Assembly: GCA_946894095.1 (NCBI GenBank)
Contig: OX335641.1
Span: forward strand, 6,094,501 to 6,158,500
Reading direction: 5' to 3'
From: Incurvaria masculella
Lineage: Eukaryota > Arthropoda > Insecta > Lepidoptera > Incurvariidae
Length of the DNA stretch: 64,000 nucleotides
Shown here one piece after another: positions 10,905 through 21,431 of the stretch. A program made the translations under genes and the position numbers. The notes beneath the pieces are model-generated. The model was not told the DNA's origin and searched no databases. It saw only the letters and a list, made by a program, of their open reading frames with translations. Numbering within the stretch: the stretch's first letter is position 1; each line of letters opens with the position of its first letter.

Positions 10905-11085
10905 ACATTCAATGAAAATTGGTCGAAGCGGCAATAATTACTTAGTTCACATATGTAATTAAATGTATGAGTAACCCTGCTCGTTCAAAGAGAAGGTCTT
11001 GGCATGGCATCTAGTTTTATAGGAATGCGGCGTGTTAGTTTAATCTTATGAAAGTTGATGTGAAATTAGCCGACCATGTTCATTT
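10905..11085 (+). mobile_element. SINE-like family A, 5'-truncated diverged copy
   Basis: Starts at ATTCAATGAAAATTGGTCG and keeps AAGCGGCAATAATTA, GGTCTTGGCATGGCATCTAG and the end AATTAGCCGACCATGTTC. The head and first half of the body are lost. More diverged than its neighbours. Confidence 0.6.
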
Positions 11086-11234
11086 TATTCCCTAAAAATA
11101 AATACACTTATAAAATGTGCAATTTTGAGAAAAAATATTTCTTAATTTGTACTGAGGAAACAGGCACAAACCATTGTATGGAACTCGATCACCTCATTAT
11201 CCTCTTAGATGTTTTGACGTGTCGTTGAATTCGA

Positions 11235-11634
11235 AAAAACCGGCCAAGTGCGAGTCGGACTCGCACACGAAGGGTTCCGTACCATCGTACACGATTTAAC
11301 ACAAGAAAAACACGTTTTTTGTATTGTAAATTAAAGGGGACCCCCCTTTAATTTTTTTAATTTTTTTATTTTAACTATTTGTTGTTATAGCGGCAAAATA
11401 AATACACACTCTGTGAATATTTTAGTTGCCTACCTATTATGGTTCATGAGATACAGCCCTGCGACAGACAGACGGACGGACGGACGGACGGACGGACGGA
11501 CGGACGGACGGGCGGACGGACGGACGGACGGACGGACGGACGGACGGACGGACGGACGGACGGACGGACGGACGGACAGCGGAGGCTTAGTAATAGGGTT
11601 CCGTTTTCACCCTTTGGGTACGGAACCCGAAAAG
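11235..11634 (+). repeat. GACG-linked interspersed repeat, full copy 4
   Basis: Complete structure: AAAAAACCGGCCAAGTGCGA, the nearly palindromic GAGTCGGACTCGCAC, CGAAGGGTTCCGTACC, the body with ATAAATACACACTCTGTGAA, GGTTCATGAGATACAGCCC, a long (GACG)n array, then AGCGGAGGCTTAGTAATAGG, and the tail ending in CGGAACCCGAAAAG. The head and tail share the word GGTTCCGT/GGTACGGAACC in opposite orientation, so the ends can pair. Confidence 0.88.
11469..11577. repeat. (GACG)n microsatellite
   Basis: About 27 tandem GACG units with one interruption (GGGCG) near 11,510. It lies at the fixed internal position of the GACG-linked repeat. Open frames across it in three frames are artefacts of the four-base period. 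Confidence 0.95.
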
Positions 11635-12072
11635 CAGTAGTAAGCAAATTTGTAATTAAAAAATTGTTTACTCGTCGGCGCCGCCGCCATTGTATGTAAG
11701 TGGCTACGCCGCCGGCCCCATGCTAACGGATTTCGGTCGGTACTCTGGTCCTTCCATGCTCGCTGTGTCTACGCCAGGATTCAAAGCGTCGAACTGATTC
11801 GTCTCCAGCGCGCCGCCACGGAGTGCACGAACCCCTTCCATTAAATATTTAGCTTATTTCGGGAATGCGCATCGCGAGTCTCTGTTTATTTTGCGTTTAC
11901 GTGGCGACGGAAATTGCATCAGCGAACTTAGTGCGGCCGCTGCGTCCTGATACGACGCTGCATATTTGCGCGATAATTTGAATGGAAAGCTCTGCAGGTT
12001 TACGTTGAGGCGCATAGGGAAATTTAATCGTATTTGAGATTGCATTTGTAGCTATTGTATTATATTTACTAA
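11635..12072. other. Unique DNA
   Basis: Balanced composition with a GCCGCCGCCATTG word near 11,680. No repeat shared with the rest of the window and no convincing frame. Confidence 0.35.
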
Positions 12073-12205
12073 CTGCTGCATCCGGCTCCGCTCGGTAAAA
12101 CGTCGGAAGAAAATCGATTTACCAGGTTTCATGGAAATTGATTCCGCCCTTATGGCGTGATTTTCAATTAAAACAAACTTTCACATTTATTAGGATGAGG
12201 TAATG
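12073..12205 (-). repeat. RTE-type element end, reverse fragment
   Basis: GCTGCATCCGGCTCCGCTCG at the left is the reversed GC-rich terminus seen in family B and C copies, and it leads through CAGGTTTCATGGAAATTGAT to CAAACTTTCACATTTATTAG. This arrangement is common for 3' ends of lepidopteran RTE-like LINEs and their SINEs in reverse. Diverged and non-coding. Confidence 0.5.
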
Positions 12206-12299
12206 CAATGAATTTTATTTTTATCCATTATATAGAGAAAATGATTTTCAAAAAATCTTTGAATAATATTATTTTACAATATATATTTTGGGCTTTCAT

Positions 12300-12480
12300 A
12301 TTATGAATGAATGAATGAATAAATTCTTTATTGTGCAATAGAAAACAAGTACAATTACAAAAACAATTCGAAACAACAACAAAATTGCACAAAGGCGGAC
12401 TTATCACTAGGAGTGATTTCTTCCAGTCAACCTTTGGGGTGATGAGGAGAGACAATCTAAAATATCTGTAGGTAGGTACA
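12300..12480 (-). repeat. LINE-like 3' end, reverse fragment
   Basis: Begins with four GAAT units and AAATTCTTTATTGTGC, which read in reverse is an A-rich tail with ATTC repeats. It continues with AAAGGCGGACTTATCACTAG and GATTTCTTCCAGTCAACC, words I recognise from a common lepidopteran repeat. The exact family is uncertain. Confidence 0.45.
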
Positions 12481-13784
12481 CAATAGCAATTTGAAAGGAA
12501 AATAATAAAGCAAATAAAATAAAAATATATACATACAGTATAAACATACATAAACCATATTAAGTTATTAGGAAAAAATTGTAATCGTATAAAAATACCC
12601 TCCCGTTAATATAAACTTGATTCTTGAGGGATTAATTTTCCTTTTACCATTGTGATGTAAAAGTATCCCAAAAGAAATGTTACGGGTGGAAAGTTCATAC
12701 CCGCCGTTCTATTTTTGAAATTATTTTCAATCCCCCGCAGCCAGCGATTTGCAATGCAATCATAAACGCTTGTCAACAGCCAATGGCCGCCGGACGCTGC
12801 TATCTAAACGTCATTAAAAAATAGGTAACTGCGTTTTTAGCGTTCAGAATCGCAACAGCAATTTTATCAGCGATCGTTTCAAAAATAGGCCCTTCCGCAG
12901 CGTCTGCTGCCGAGGCGGCATCGGGCCTCTCCGTGAAGAAACGAGTAGACTTCGCTCGAATCTCTTGGTCCGCTCTAGAGTCCTACGTACCGGGACCGGT
13001 CTGGGATCGGTGGACTCGGGGCGCAGCCACCGAAAGAGGTCTCATGTAGCGGTGTCACGTCGGCGGCGATATAACTTAACTTTAACAACACGAAGCGTAT
13101 TAAAAAAAAGTAAAAAAAAAACACGGTCTATTTGTTGTTTAAGTGAATGCAAAATAAAGAATATGAAGAAAACAAATAAAATAAAACTATTTAAAACAAA
13201 ATAAATAAAATGACGAATCTATGTTCTTGAAGCCAGTGCTGATTTACACCCGTTTTGTATGAGTTTATACTCATGTTATTAATGTAGTAACTAAACAGTT
13301 CGTTGTGCACTGCGCAAATGTTACGCAGTGGATGACGATTGCCAGCATTGGTGCAGAGATTGATGTGGAATACATCGCATTGTCTGATGACTTGGTACTT
13401 ACTTGTTACGAAATAGAAAAATCAACCACATGTCTTGCAGGGAGGCAGCGCCGCCTTGAATGGATTTATGTTGCATAGATCTATTCTATATACAACGGAA
13501 AAATAATCATAACCTAGCTAGATCATTAATTCGAATGAGCGTATAACATACTACTAACGACCGAAAAGCATTGTTAGCAAACCAATTGAGTTTTAATTAC
13601 GCGGCGCCCGCGATGTTAGTTTTTGTTTTCAGATAATTTGGAGTGCGGTTTTGGCTGTAGCTTTTCTAGCAAAATGTGTGTTCGGAAACAGCTGAAAATC
13701 TAATTAGTAGAGTCAAGAGGAAAAACCCTCAACAACCAAGTTGGTGCGCGCGGATTGGATTCCGTTATTATATTTTTGTTACGG
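12481..13784. other. Unique DNA with one GC-rich patch
   Basis: 12,481-12,700 is AT-rich. 12,880-13,080 is GC- and CpG-rich with no recognised product. The remainder is AT-rich. Frames at 12,965-13,204 and 13,676-13,870 match nothing I know. Confidence 0.4.
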
Positions 13785-14060
13785 GACATGGAGCCATGTA
13801 TGGCTTATACCCACGGAGGAGGCCTTATACTGTACCCACTGTCATATTATTAACCCAAGGCACGAAATAAGTGCTATAACAGGATCTTCCTTTTATGACA
13901 ATGGCTATAATGGAACTGTATGGAAAACGCGAAAAACTATTTCATTACCATATTTCCATCAAATGCGATGGTACCATTTACATAGTAAGGGAAGGGTAGG
14001 TCCCCTTCCCCTACTATGTAGCTTTTATGTTGCTGTGCATGGATTCCGATCAATTAATCA
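13785..14060 (-). mobile_element. SINE-like family A, diverged reverse copy
   Basis: On the minus strand the order of family A words is kept: GGTCCCCTTCCC next to a TAGTAGG box, ATGGTACCATCGCATTTGAT, the TGTTTTCCATACAGTTC position and ATTAATATGACAGTGGG near the end. The plus strand shows ACATGGAGCCATGTATGGCT at the tail end. Many point changes and small indels, so this is an old copy. Confidence 0.5.
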
Positions 14061-14599
14061 CCACACATTCCTGAGGAAATGCAACTATCCAATTGAGAAA
14101 ATGTGGTGCATGAATAAAGTGGGGATAGCACGCATGACCACTGCCATGAGAAGCAACGCCCGCGCCCTACGTGCTACGATCCGTTAAAAAATGGCAAATC
14201 CTTAACATACGAAGTCTTTTATTTTAATGACTGCAAAGTTTTCTACGAACGCAAATACTTATTAGTATAACTTTTTTTCGCTTTAAACGTCTTTTTGACA
14301 AATGTAAGTTGTTTCATTAGTTAATTAATTTGATATTTAGGATGGCCGAACTTTACAATGTAATTATTTATTGTTAATCCATCTTCATTTTTGTCGAAAG
14401 AGTAAACAGCAAAGTAATCAAATAAAGTTTCTTTATACAAATCTGAAAAAACAATTCAAGCTAAATCCGTGACCGACAAATTTGAATTGGACAAAATTCA
14501 CGTCAAGTGTGGTAATATCGCTAATTCACAAAACTGAAACATCGAACAGCTGTCACTCTGCCCTTGCTGACACCATCAACACGAAAGTTGTCGACTTCA
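14061..14599. other. Unique AT-rich DNA
   Basis: No recognised element, repeat or credible frame. Confidence 0.4.
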
Positions 14600-14843
14600 G
14601 GGGGTCCATTCAGGGCAAGAGTGAGTTCGAGTTCGGGAGTGAGTTAACCTAAAAATAGCTAGGAAATACATGATTATTTAAATAACGGAACCGTTATTTA
14701 TACTTCCAACGTATTTACGGGACTGACCAGATTTTTTCCTAACTGTAACGATGTTCAAGAAGTGTGGAAACATTAACTATTTAAAAAAGTGAGTTGATAT
14801 TTAGTGACGAATTCGAACTCACTCTTGCCCTGAATGGACCCCC
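14600..14843. mobile_element. MITE with GGGGGTCCATTCAGGGC inverted ends
   Basis: A 244-bp element. The left end GGGGGTCCATTCAGGGCAAG continues with AGTGAGTTCGA and is repeated in inverted form at the right end with no mismatch over about 31 bases (right end reads TCGAACTCACTCTTGCCCTG then AATGGACCCCC). The AT-rich interior has no frame. The GGGGGTC terminus resembles that of the Harbinger pair at 52,397 and 57,451, so a Harbinger affiliation is possible. I could not see a clean target duplication. Confidence 0.75.
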
Positions 14844-15327
14844 AGACGTGTCACTCGCCGGGCGCTTGGCAGTTGGGCACTTGTCAACGCTCGCCACGAG
14901 GTGCCGCGAGTGGGGCACTTGTACGGAACCTGTCAGGTCATATTGTGGGCGCGGAGGCCAGTGGGACAGTGTGCGGCTCGGGTCGCCTTACGTGCAGCCT
15001 TTGTTCCACGAATCACCGATTAACGAACTTCATGTGTTGAATCAACCGAGGATCATTATGTGTTAGAGCAAGGCTGTTTGCAAAATGGCTTCGCAACTGT
15101 TTTAGATAAATTAAGATAATTTGGAATTAGTCGAATTAACTCCTTTCTTTTACGCTGATTCTGCCCTGGTTTTCTTATGCCATGTTTTTACGTTCGTTTA
15201 TGAATACCATACTTCCGTGCCGAATCTAGAAACGTATTCTATACCTAGGCTGCTATGTTGGTTGAGATCAATTGTAATATTTGCGTGCGCTGCACATAAA
15301 TACTCATACTTGTATTTTTTATACATG
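14844..15327. other. Unique DNA
   Basis: The left part is GC-rich (TCGCCGGGCGCTTGGCAGTT). The open frames at 14,794-15,066 overlap the MITE end, so they are unlikely to be genes. No repeat recognised. Confidence 0.4.
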
Positions 15328-15640
15328 ACTGGACATGGAGCGCTAATATCACACCTACTCTCATGATATTAGCCCAATACACCTCATGGGAACCATGCCA
15401 GGACCCTCCTTTTATTGCACAGCTACATTGAAATGAATGGTAAATACGGACAATTTTCATTGCTGCTTCGACCACCGGTCATTGAATTCGATACCAACCT
15501 GGGCGGGGTACCTTTTAAATAAGGAGTCAACGTGCAATCCGAACGATGAACGACGAATCCCTTTCGTCGGCTCTGAAGACTTGCACGGGAGGAAATGCAG
15601 TGTGCCCAATTGTTTTATCTTAACGTGCCGGAACTCACAC
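15328..15640 (-). mobile_element. SINE-like family A, reverse copy with head variant 3
   Basis: The plus strand starts with GACATGGAGCGCTAATATCA (reverse of the family A end) and proceeds through ATATTAGCCCAATACACCTC, GCCAGGACCCTCCTTTTATT, CATTGCTGCTTCGACC and CAACCTGGGCGGGGTACC. The head reads in reverse as AGAGCCGACGAAAGGGATTC and GTTCCGGCACGTTAAG, the same head as at 6020. This supports variant 3 as a genuine recurring head. Confidence 0.65.
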
Positions 15641-16036
15641 AGCCTCATTCCACCCGAAGTCACACATAATTCATCAAGGCTCGTGGATACGAGTGAATTT
15701 TAACTGTCCGTCACTGAATGCTTCGAGTTCGGCGTAGCGAGAGCGTAACTTGCGAGACCGAGCCAAACCGCGGCTTATGAACGCCGAGAAGTAAGCGGCG
15801 GTTTAATGCAATTACTCCGGCTGTTGCAACACCGCCCCGTTTCCCGCCGCTGCTCGCAGAAGCTCCTCGCACCCTGGCACCCTCGCACCTCGGCAAAATT
15901 TAAGTCAGCACCTCGGCAAACGAACCTCCGGGCCGCTCATTTTTCGCTCTTCGCTTGTTTATTTCGCCAAACAAGCGAAAGCATGCGGCTAATATGTATG
16001 TAATTAATATGTAATATGTATATGGCTGCTATGTCC
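15641..16036. other. Unique DNA with a short hairpin
   Basis: 15,720-15,930 is GC-richer. TTCGCTTGTTT (15,950-15,960) is perfectly inverted at 15,969-15,979 around an 8-base loop. It is followed by AATATGTATG-type simple sequence. No gene seen. Confidence 0.4.
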
Positions 16037-16082
16037 TTTTTAGGGTTCCGTACCGAAAGGGTGCCAATGGAACCCTATTACC
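16037..16082 (-). repeat. GACG-linked repeat, terminal fragment
   Basis: Only the reversed tail survives: TTTTTAGGGTTCCGTACCGA then CCAATGGAACCCTATTACC. Confidence 0.75.
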
Positions 16083-16329
16083 AGTGTTGCCACTGGAGCA
16101 GTGCATCGCTTAAAGGTCCTTGCTTACGGTGACGCTTGGCTCAGGTTATCTCTTTCCCTAAAATATGCTTGAAAGAGGTAATGGCTGTGCCCGGCGTGAT
16201 GCTCGTGAACGGGTGCTGTTTGTGGGGACTGGCCTGCTCCAATTGGCAACATATTAGTTGGAGGGGATTGTCTTTGCAAATAAAATGATATTTGTCATGA
16301 ACTGTTGCATACGGCATGGATTGTAAATT

Positions 16330-16550
16330 TTTGTGTATTCATGTGAATTTAGTGTTTTACCTATGTTTTTGTTAAAATAATTGACAAACACTTTTGTAAA
16401 CTTAGACTAAGTGGACGTTGAAAAAAAAACAGCGGAGTTTCTTTTCAGTTCTTCTTCGCTGTGTTTTGTTTTGCTGAACTGGCCAATGCTAAAATATGAC
16501 AAATCCGAGTGCAGTGTACTGTCTATGGATGATAAATAAACAATAACATA
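16330..16550 (+). repeat. LINE 3'UTR-like fragment, copy 1
   Basis: Words AACAGCGGAGTTTCTTTTCAG, TTCTTCTTCGCTGTG and ending GATAAATAAACAATA match, in order, the sequence at 55,690-55,925 (AACAGCGGAATTTTG, TTATTCTTCTCTATG, GATAAATATAAAATA) and a shorter one at 18,540. This resembles a common lepidopteran LINE 3'UTR (TTTCTTTCCGGTTCTTCTC type), but the match is by pattern only. Confidence 0.45.
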
Positions 16551-16560
16551 CTAAGCCAAT

Positions 16561-16792
16561 ACAATACTAAGCCTCCGATCTCCGTCCGTCCGTCCGTCTA
16601 TCACAGGGCTGTATCTCAGTAACTGTAACAGTTAGACAGCTGAAATTTTCACAGAGTGTGTATTTATTTAGCCGATATAACAACAAATAGGTAAAATTAA
16701 AAAAAATATAAAAATTAAAGGGGTAAAATTAAACGTGATTTTTTTGTATTAATTGTTTTACGATGGGACTCGCACTTGGCCGGTTTTTTTTT
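16561..16792 (-). repeat. GACG-linked interspersed repeat, copy 5 (reverse)
   Basis: Reverse copy lacking its outermost tail. It runs ATACTAAGCCTCCGATCTCC, three CCGT units, GGGCTGTATCTCAGTAACTG, TTTTCACAGAGTGTGTATTT, and ends GACTCGCACTTGGCCGGTTT. A GACG-repeat tail scrap lies 480 bp upstream (16,037). Confidence 0.82.
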
Positions 16793-16850
16793 AATATCTG
16801 TATTGTCTTTAATATATTTGGTTGATACATATATTTTCAGCCTCGGTAGC

Positions 16851-17215
16851 TTTTGTCTGCCTCGGTAGCTCAGTGTGTGACGCCTTGTGATTCGACAAGC
16901 TGGGGAAGCACCTCTGAGCGCGGTTAAGTTCTGGATGGGTGACCATTTTCAGTCGTTGAGGCTATCCGTGGTTCGGATTTCACTTAAAACTGTAGGTCCT
17001 CTTTCTTACTTACTAGGTGGAAGGGTTAATCCCGTACCATCGGATTGAATGAACGATGGTCGTAGCGGCAATAAAAATAAACCGTGTTTTTCATTCAGTT
17101 CTATGTAGCCGAGCAATATAAGGAAGGTCCTGGCATGGCACCAAGTTCACATGTGGTGTTTTAGGCTAACATCTGACGTTCTGTTCGGTATTAGCCATCC
17201 ATGTCCAGTGACATA
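16851..17215 (+). mobile_element. SINE-like family A with 5S rRNA-type head, copy 2
   Basis: Best-preserved 5S-headed copy. It opens with CCTCGGTAGCTCAGTGTGTG, which itself looks like a tRNA A-box region. Then 16,906-16,944 aligns gap-free over 39 bases with the 5S internal control region (AAGCA, GAGCGCGGTTAAG, GGATGGGTGACC). The family A body follows (AAACTGTAGGTCCTCTTTCT, GGTCGTAGCGGCAATA, GTTCTATGTAGCCG, CCTGGCATGGCACC) and it ends TATTAGCCATCCATGTCCAG. A small deletion removes the CCCGGGTTGG part. Confidence 0.75.
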
Positions 17216-18400
17216 AAAAACACGATGCATCAAATTTTCGTTTCTAAGACCGTGGCCAATCAAAACGTTGTGGTCAATTCACAATTAACGAAGATTCCAG
17301 TCAGTCGCGACTTACAATGTGTCCACAGGATTTTGGATTGCGAGTTACCATGTTCGGGATCCTGGCCAGTGTAATGCTTGAGGTCCTGCTGCAAGACTCT
17401 ATGTTGAGGACCACTAAACATATATATAATAGCTTTTTGTAATATTATATGTAACCTCTACAGAGGTCAAACTCTCTACGACTACATGAACTTAGAAAGT
17501 CTTGATAGTTGTTTCGGTACCTCTTTTGACAGTAACCATTGATTTAGCAGAGGATTGAGATAGAATACAATGTCCGCGGTTTTAGAAATCGCAGATTTTG
17601 AGGGCAGTGTCGAAAAAAACCAAAGTAAGCATGCATGTTCAAATTGAGCGGGAATCCTGAATTGGCATCTCGGGAAATCCAGTTATGGTCGGAATTCCGC
17701 TGGTTTTCTAGAATGTTTTCATGCCGAGACCGCGACGGGCGGAATGTCTTTGATGGTAAGTGAAGAATATTCAAAGTCTACTTTCGTATTTGCTTGGATA
17801 ACCGTCGCGACGGCTCTCTGGCTCTTCGGTTATTAGACGGCATATTGAAATACCGAGGGAATTTGATAATATCTCAAATATTCACTTTGATAGAGAGAGC
17901 GAAACAGTTTATTTCTCAATATTAAAAGATAATGAAATTTATGACGAATGATAGGGACTTTAAAATGAAACGAAAGATCCAATCAACATTTTTCAATTAC
18001 TTTTTATTGATTTTCTCTGCAGCAACGGAATAATGTCATGGACTTTAATATGATATTAAGTGTCTCACTGAATGTCTTCTCTCTGCGAGATAATAAAAGT
18101 AATTCAATTCCTAGTCGAACGTCTCTTTTCGATGCTCTAGTACTGAGGTTTCGAAAGGAGAACATCGGAATTGGTCATCTTAATTCACAAAAAAAAACCG
18201 AAAAAAGAATGATCCTTGCCATCCTCAAAAGTAAAGGCGCCATAAAAAGTGAGCGGATAAGGGGACGACCCTTTTCTTCGCGAAAACCTTATCGTTGGCA
18301 GGACCTAAGAACTAATTGGAATGGCCGTGACTCAGCTTATTCAATTAGCCTCAGCGACGCGATGCACTTTCTTTACGTCACGTCGCTTAGTCACCACCGG
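17216..18400. other. Unique DNA, nothing recognised
   Basis: Balanced to AT-rich. The 126-codon frame at 18,038-18,418 starts at ATG but matches nothing and ends inside a SINE-like tail, so it is probably fortuitous. Confidence 0.4.
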
Positions 18401-18472
18401 TTCTGGCATGGCACCTAGTTCCTATGTTGTGTGTTGGGTTAATATCATGACAGTAGGTGTGGTATTTGCCAC
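18401..18472 (+). mobile_element. SINE-like family A, tail fragment
   Basis: Only the last ~70 bases: TTCTGGCATGGCACCTAGTT, GTGTGTTGGGTTAATATCAT and GACAGTAGGTGTGGTATTTG. Severely 5'-truncated, as expected for a retroposed element. Confidence 0.6.
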
Positions 18473-18539
18473 CCTTATCCTACTTCATTAAAACTTTATA
18501 ATATTCAAATAACACATTTTGAGGGTTGATGAAAGGTTT

Positions 18540-18665
18540 AATGGAAGCAGGATTGTGTTTTGTGTAATTGTGATTGTAAAAAAAATGAGAAAAAGTTTCT
18601 TTGCGGGTTCTTCTTTGCTGAGTTGATTGAATCCGCGGATCTATCAGTTTGACTACCAAACGTTC
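18540..18665 (+). repeat. LINE 3'UTR-like fragment, copy 2
   Basis: GAAAAAGTTTCTTTGCGGGT then TCTTCTTTGCTGAG matches the pattern of the fragment at 16.4 kb. Short and diverged. Confidence 0.35.
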
Positions 18666-20739
18666 ACAATGGAATTGAAATCTAAATTGTGCGTTTTGAA
18701 GTTGGGCGAAGTTATATATAACGTTATATTTCAGGTAAATAAATACTTAGATAGAGAATTAATGCAGAATAGGCGACGAACTACTTTTTCCTTTTTTTAA
18801 AAATATTTTTTAGCATAAAATTAAAATTACGTCACATTAACGGGACGCAAATAAATGGAATCGTAAAGTGCGCGGTAATTCCTTCGAAGTCTCCGATTAA
18901 CGGTGAGATAGGGCTGACTGACGACTCTCGACCGACGGAACCCTTCTGTCGTGGCCATCTTGTTGTTTTCCTTACCTCATAATTTTTATACACAACAACC
19001 GCGAACTAATAGAATTGCAGTGCCTCAAATTGTATTGCATTAGTTACAGGACGAAACGTTTCAGTTGAGGTGAACACCTTCATAATTACTAATTCATACT
19101 AATTAAAAATAATAGCTATAAAGTGTTTCCACATAGCACTCAGCAAGGCATGGACCGTTCATTCAAAAAGCTTTTATCATGTCGTTTTCGTAAAATGCGT
19201 TTGTGGAGTATCGAGTTACCCTCAATTCACACAAAAATACCGGAATTTCCGTTCATGGTGCCATACAATTTAGATAAATATTAGTAAAATTGCTTAGAAT
19301 GATCACATTTTATGAAGAAAATATATTTCATAACGAAAAAGGTATTAAAATTGACAGACTTGTGTGCAGAACGATTGCCCTTCACTTAAATTTATTATGA
19401 GAGTTTCGTACGACCTAAACAAAATCGTTCTCCCCATACACTTTGTGAGCAGGTATTTACAAAAAAATATGGGAATATACCTGGTTAACGTTTGGACCTC
19501 AGATCAAAAAGGAATAATATACTATGAGACCCGCTGTCTCCATGCTTTTAAAACTTCCAACTCATACATCAAACATACATGCCTCAAGCAAACCATAGTC
19601 ACAGACGTATTGGAAGGTGTGTTGGTGGAAACTGACTTGTCGACGCATTTTTGGAACATATTTGCGCGCGATGGAGTTGTCTGGACGCGCTTAAGACGCG
19701 CGGTCGGCTTCCCCACCTTAAATGCTCACTTTAGCCCAGAAGGACTCAGAAAGAGAAAGAAAGTGGTCCATGACGAAGGGCGGAGATTTGAACCCAGACC
19801 GCTGGGACGGAAAGCAACGCTGAGTAAGCTGTCAAATCAAACTCGGACTCGCAAATGTTAGTTAGCTTAACGCTCACTGCGCGCGCTCTTCAATTGCTCC
19901 ATACATTTGAGAACGCCAGTCGATCGGTTTCGCGTAAACGCCAATTTAGGTGACGGCTAGGACAAAACTTCTGGTCAAAACAATCCGCGTGCGGTCTGCG
20001 AGCTCCATCGGATTCTTCAGTTAGGAACAGGAAGTAACAAGGACAGGACAGAACCAATACATGATTTACAAGTTGTGTTTACAAGCAGTGACAGCTAATT
20101 AAACTTATCGGCCACGTGATACCTTCGCGGAAATCGATTTGAGGCTCGTTTCAGCGAGGGGAAGTGGTTCGCCACGGTCCTAGTTACTAGAACCGTGGAC
20201 CGTATATCTGCCGGGATCTGTACATTCTAATTTTTTAAAAATCGCCTGGTCATTTATGAGCCAAGTTCATGAAATTGGACGGACGCTCAATTCGAAAAGT
20301 ATTAGTTTAGTAAAATTTTAATATGCAGGCGTTCATCATTAGGAGTAGGTACGCATTTATTGTAAATATACATTATAGTCAATTAAACAACTTTAATGAA
20401 ATAAAAAAAATTGGGGCCATTAAAACGAGTAAAATTGGCAATTTTGGTTTTTTGGAAAAGTTGTTACTAATAGTGATAAATAAGATTACGTACTAGTTCA
20501 GAACATTGGCTGAAACTCGTCTTGTCATCACGGGTGCATAATTTAATTGTTCACAATAAGACACAGATTAATTACTTTAAAATTGTTTAAGCAAAATGAA
20601 TTGCTCTAGTGACGGATAAGCATGCCCTGTTTGGATATAATTACGATGTGCCTTTTAGTAACAACCGGGTAAGGGAAGCAATCTTTATACGAATTGACTA
20701 GCCCCGTTTCACACAATTTTTGTTCATAAACCGCTTCTC
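18666..20739. other. Unique DNA with one tRNA-like scrap
   Basis: Two kilobases without a repeat seen elsewhere in the window. On the minus strand at about 19,838-19,778 a B-box word (GGGTTCAAATCTCCGCC) follows an A-box-like CAGCTTACTCAGCG, suggesting a tRNA-derived SINE head. No intact acceptor stem can be paired, so I do not call a tRNA. The 165-codon frame at 19,364-19,861 begins at TTG and crosses this scrap. Confidence 0.4.
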
Positions 20740-21071
20740 AAACATCAACCATTGCGGGGATACAGGGTGGCCTGAAGTAGAACACGCTCATGTGAAAATA
20801 GTAGCTCTATTAGATATTTCCTAAAGGATTATTTCCTGGATTTTATATATTCCCATACAAACTTTCATCGCCTCTTTCACTCCCTTCGAGTTTAGTTTTC
20901 ACGACAAAGGAAAGACTAGGCTACCTCCAGACAATCTCTAGACAGAAACTCATCAAAATTGGTTCAGCGATTTCAGTTGATTTAAAATGCAACATTCATC
21001 AGAGTTATGTACTTTCGAATTTAAAATATTAGTATGGAAGTATGAATTTAAAATATTAGTATGGAAGTATG
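20740..21071 (+). repeat. LINE 3' end with a tandem terminal duplication
   Basis: CATACAAACTTTCATCGCCT, AACTCATCAAAATTGGTTCA and GCGATTTCAG are typical phrases of RTE-like 3' ends. The last 27 bases (GAATTTAAAATATTAGTATG then GAAGTAT) are present twice in tandem at 21,018-21,044 and 21,045-21,071, as expected when reverse transcription starts by template slippage. Confidence 0.5.
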
Positions 21072-21139
21072 GATGGTGCTCTCAAACCATGCAATTCTTG
21101 TTATTTCCGTAGGTTTTAGCACGCTAATCTAATATCTAA

Positions 21140-21330
21140 TAATAAATAATATAAAGGGGAAAGTTTGTAATAATGGATGGATGGATGGATGGATGGATGG
21201 ATGGATGGATGGATGTTTGTTACTCTTTCACGTAAAAACTACTGAATGGATTCTAATGAAACTTTACAATAATATAGCTTATACATCAGAATAACACATA
21301 GGCTACAATTTATGTGCCCATGGGCTTTAG
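21140..21330 (+). repeat. RTE-type repeat fragment carrying (ATGG)n
   Basis: GGGGAAAGTTTGTAATAATG runs into about ten ATGG units (21,173-21,215), then GTTTGTTACTCTTTCACG, AAAACTACTGAATGGATT and ATCAGAATAACACATAGGC. I recognise this order from 3' regions of lepidopteran RTE elements, with the microsatellite in its usual place. Confidence 0.6.
21173..21215. repeat. (ATGG)n microsatellite
   Basis: About 10.5 uninterrupted ATGG units. Confidence 0.95.
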
Positions 21331-21431
21331 AACTTTCACGGGGCTGCGAAAACGATGCCGGTAGCGCTACTTCACACTAGGGGGAGAGGAGCCGGGGGCG
21401 GTGGCGGGGAGCGGCGGCGGGGGGAGGGCAG
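21329..21431. mobile_element. MITE family D, partial copy
   Basis: GATGCCGGTAGCGCTACTTC, ACTAGGGGGAGAGGAGCCGG and the GGCGGCGG-rich block match the interior of the 4483-4691 MITE in the same order. The AAGCTATTGCATAGC ends are absent. Confidence 0.55.

Noticed and set aside
11413..11699. Overlapping open frames across the GACG array
   Set aside because: A four-base period leaves several frames open; the translations are DGRT- or PSVR-type repeats without biological meaning.
18038..18418. 126-codon frame with an ATG start
   Set aside because: No family resemblance and it terminates inside a SINE-like tail; unsupported as a gene.
19778..19838. tRNA gene on the minus strand
   Set aside because: A and B boxes are suggestive but acceptor and T stems do not pair; more likely a tRNA-derived SINE head.
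19364..19861. 165-codon open frame on the plus strand
   Set aside because: Starts at TTG, has no recognisable domain, and its C-terminal part is the antisense of a tRNA-like SINE scrap.
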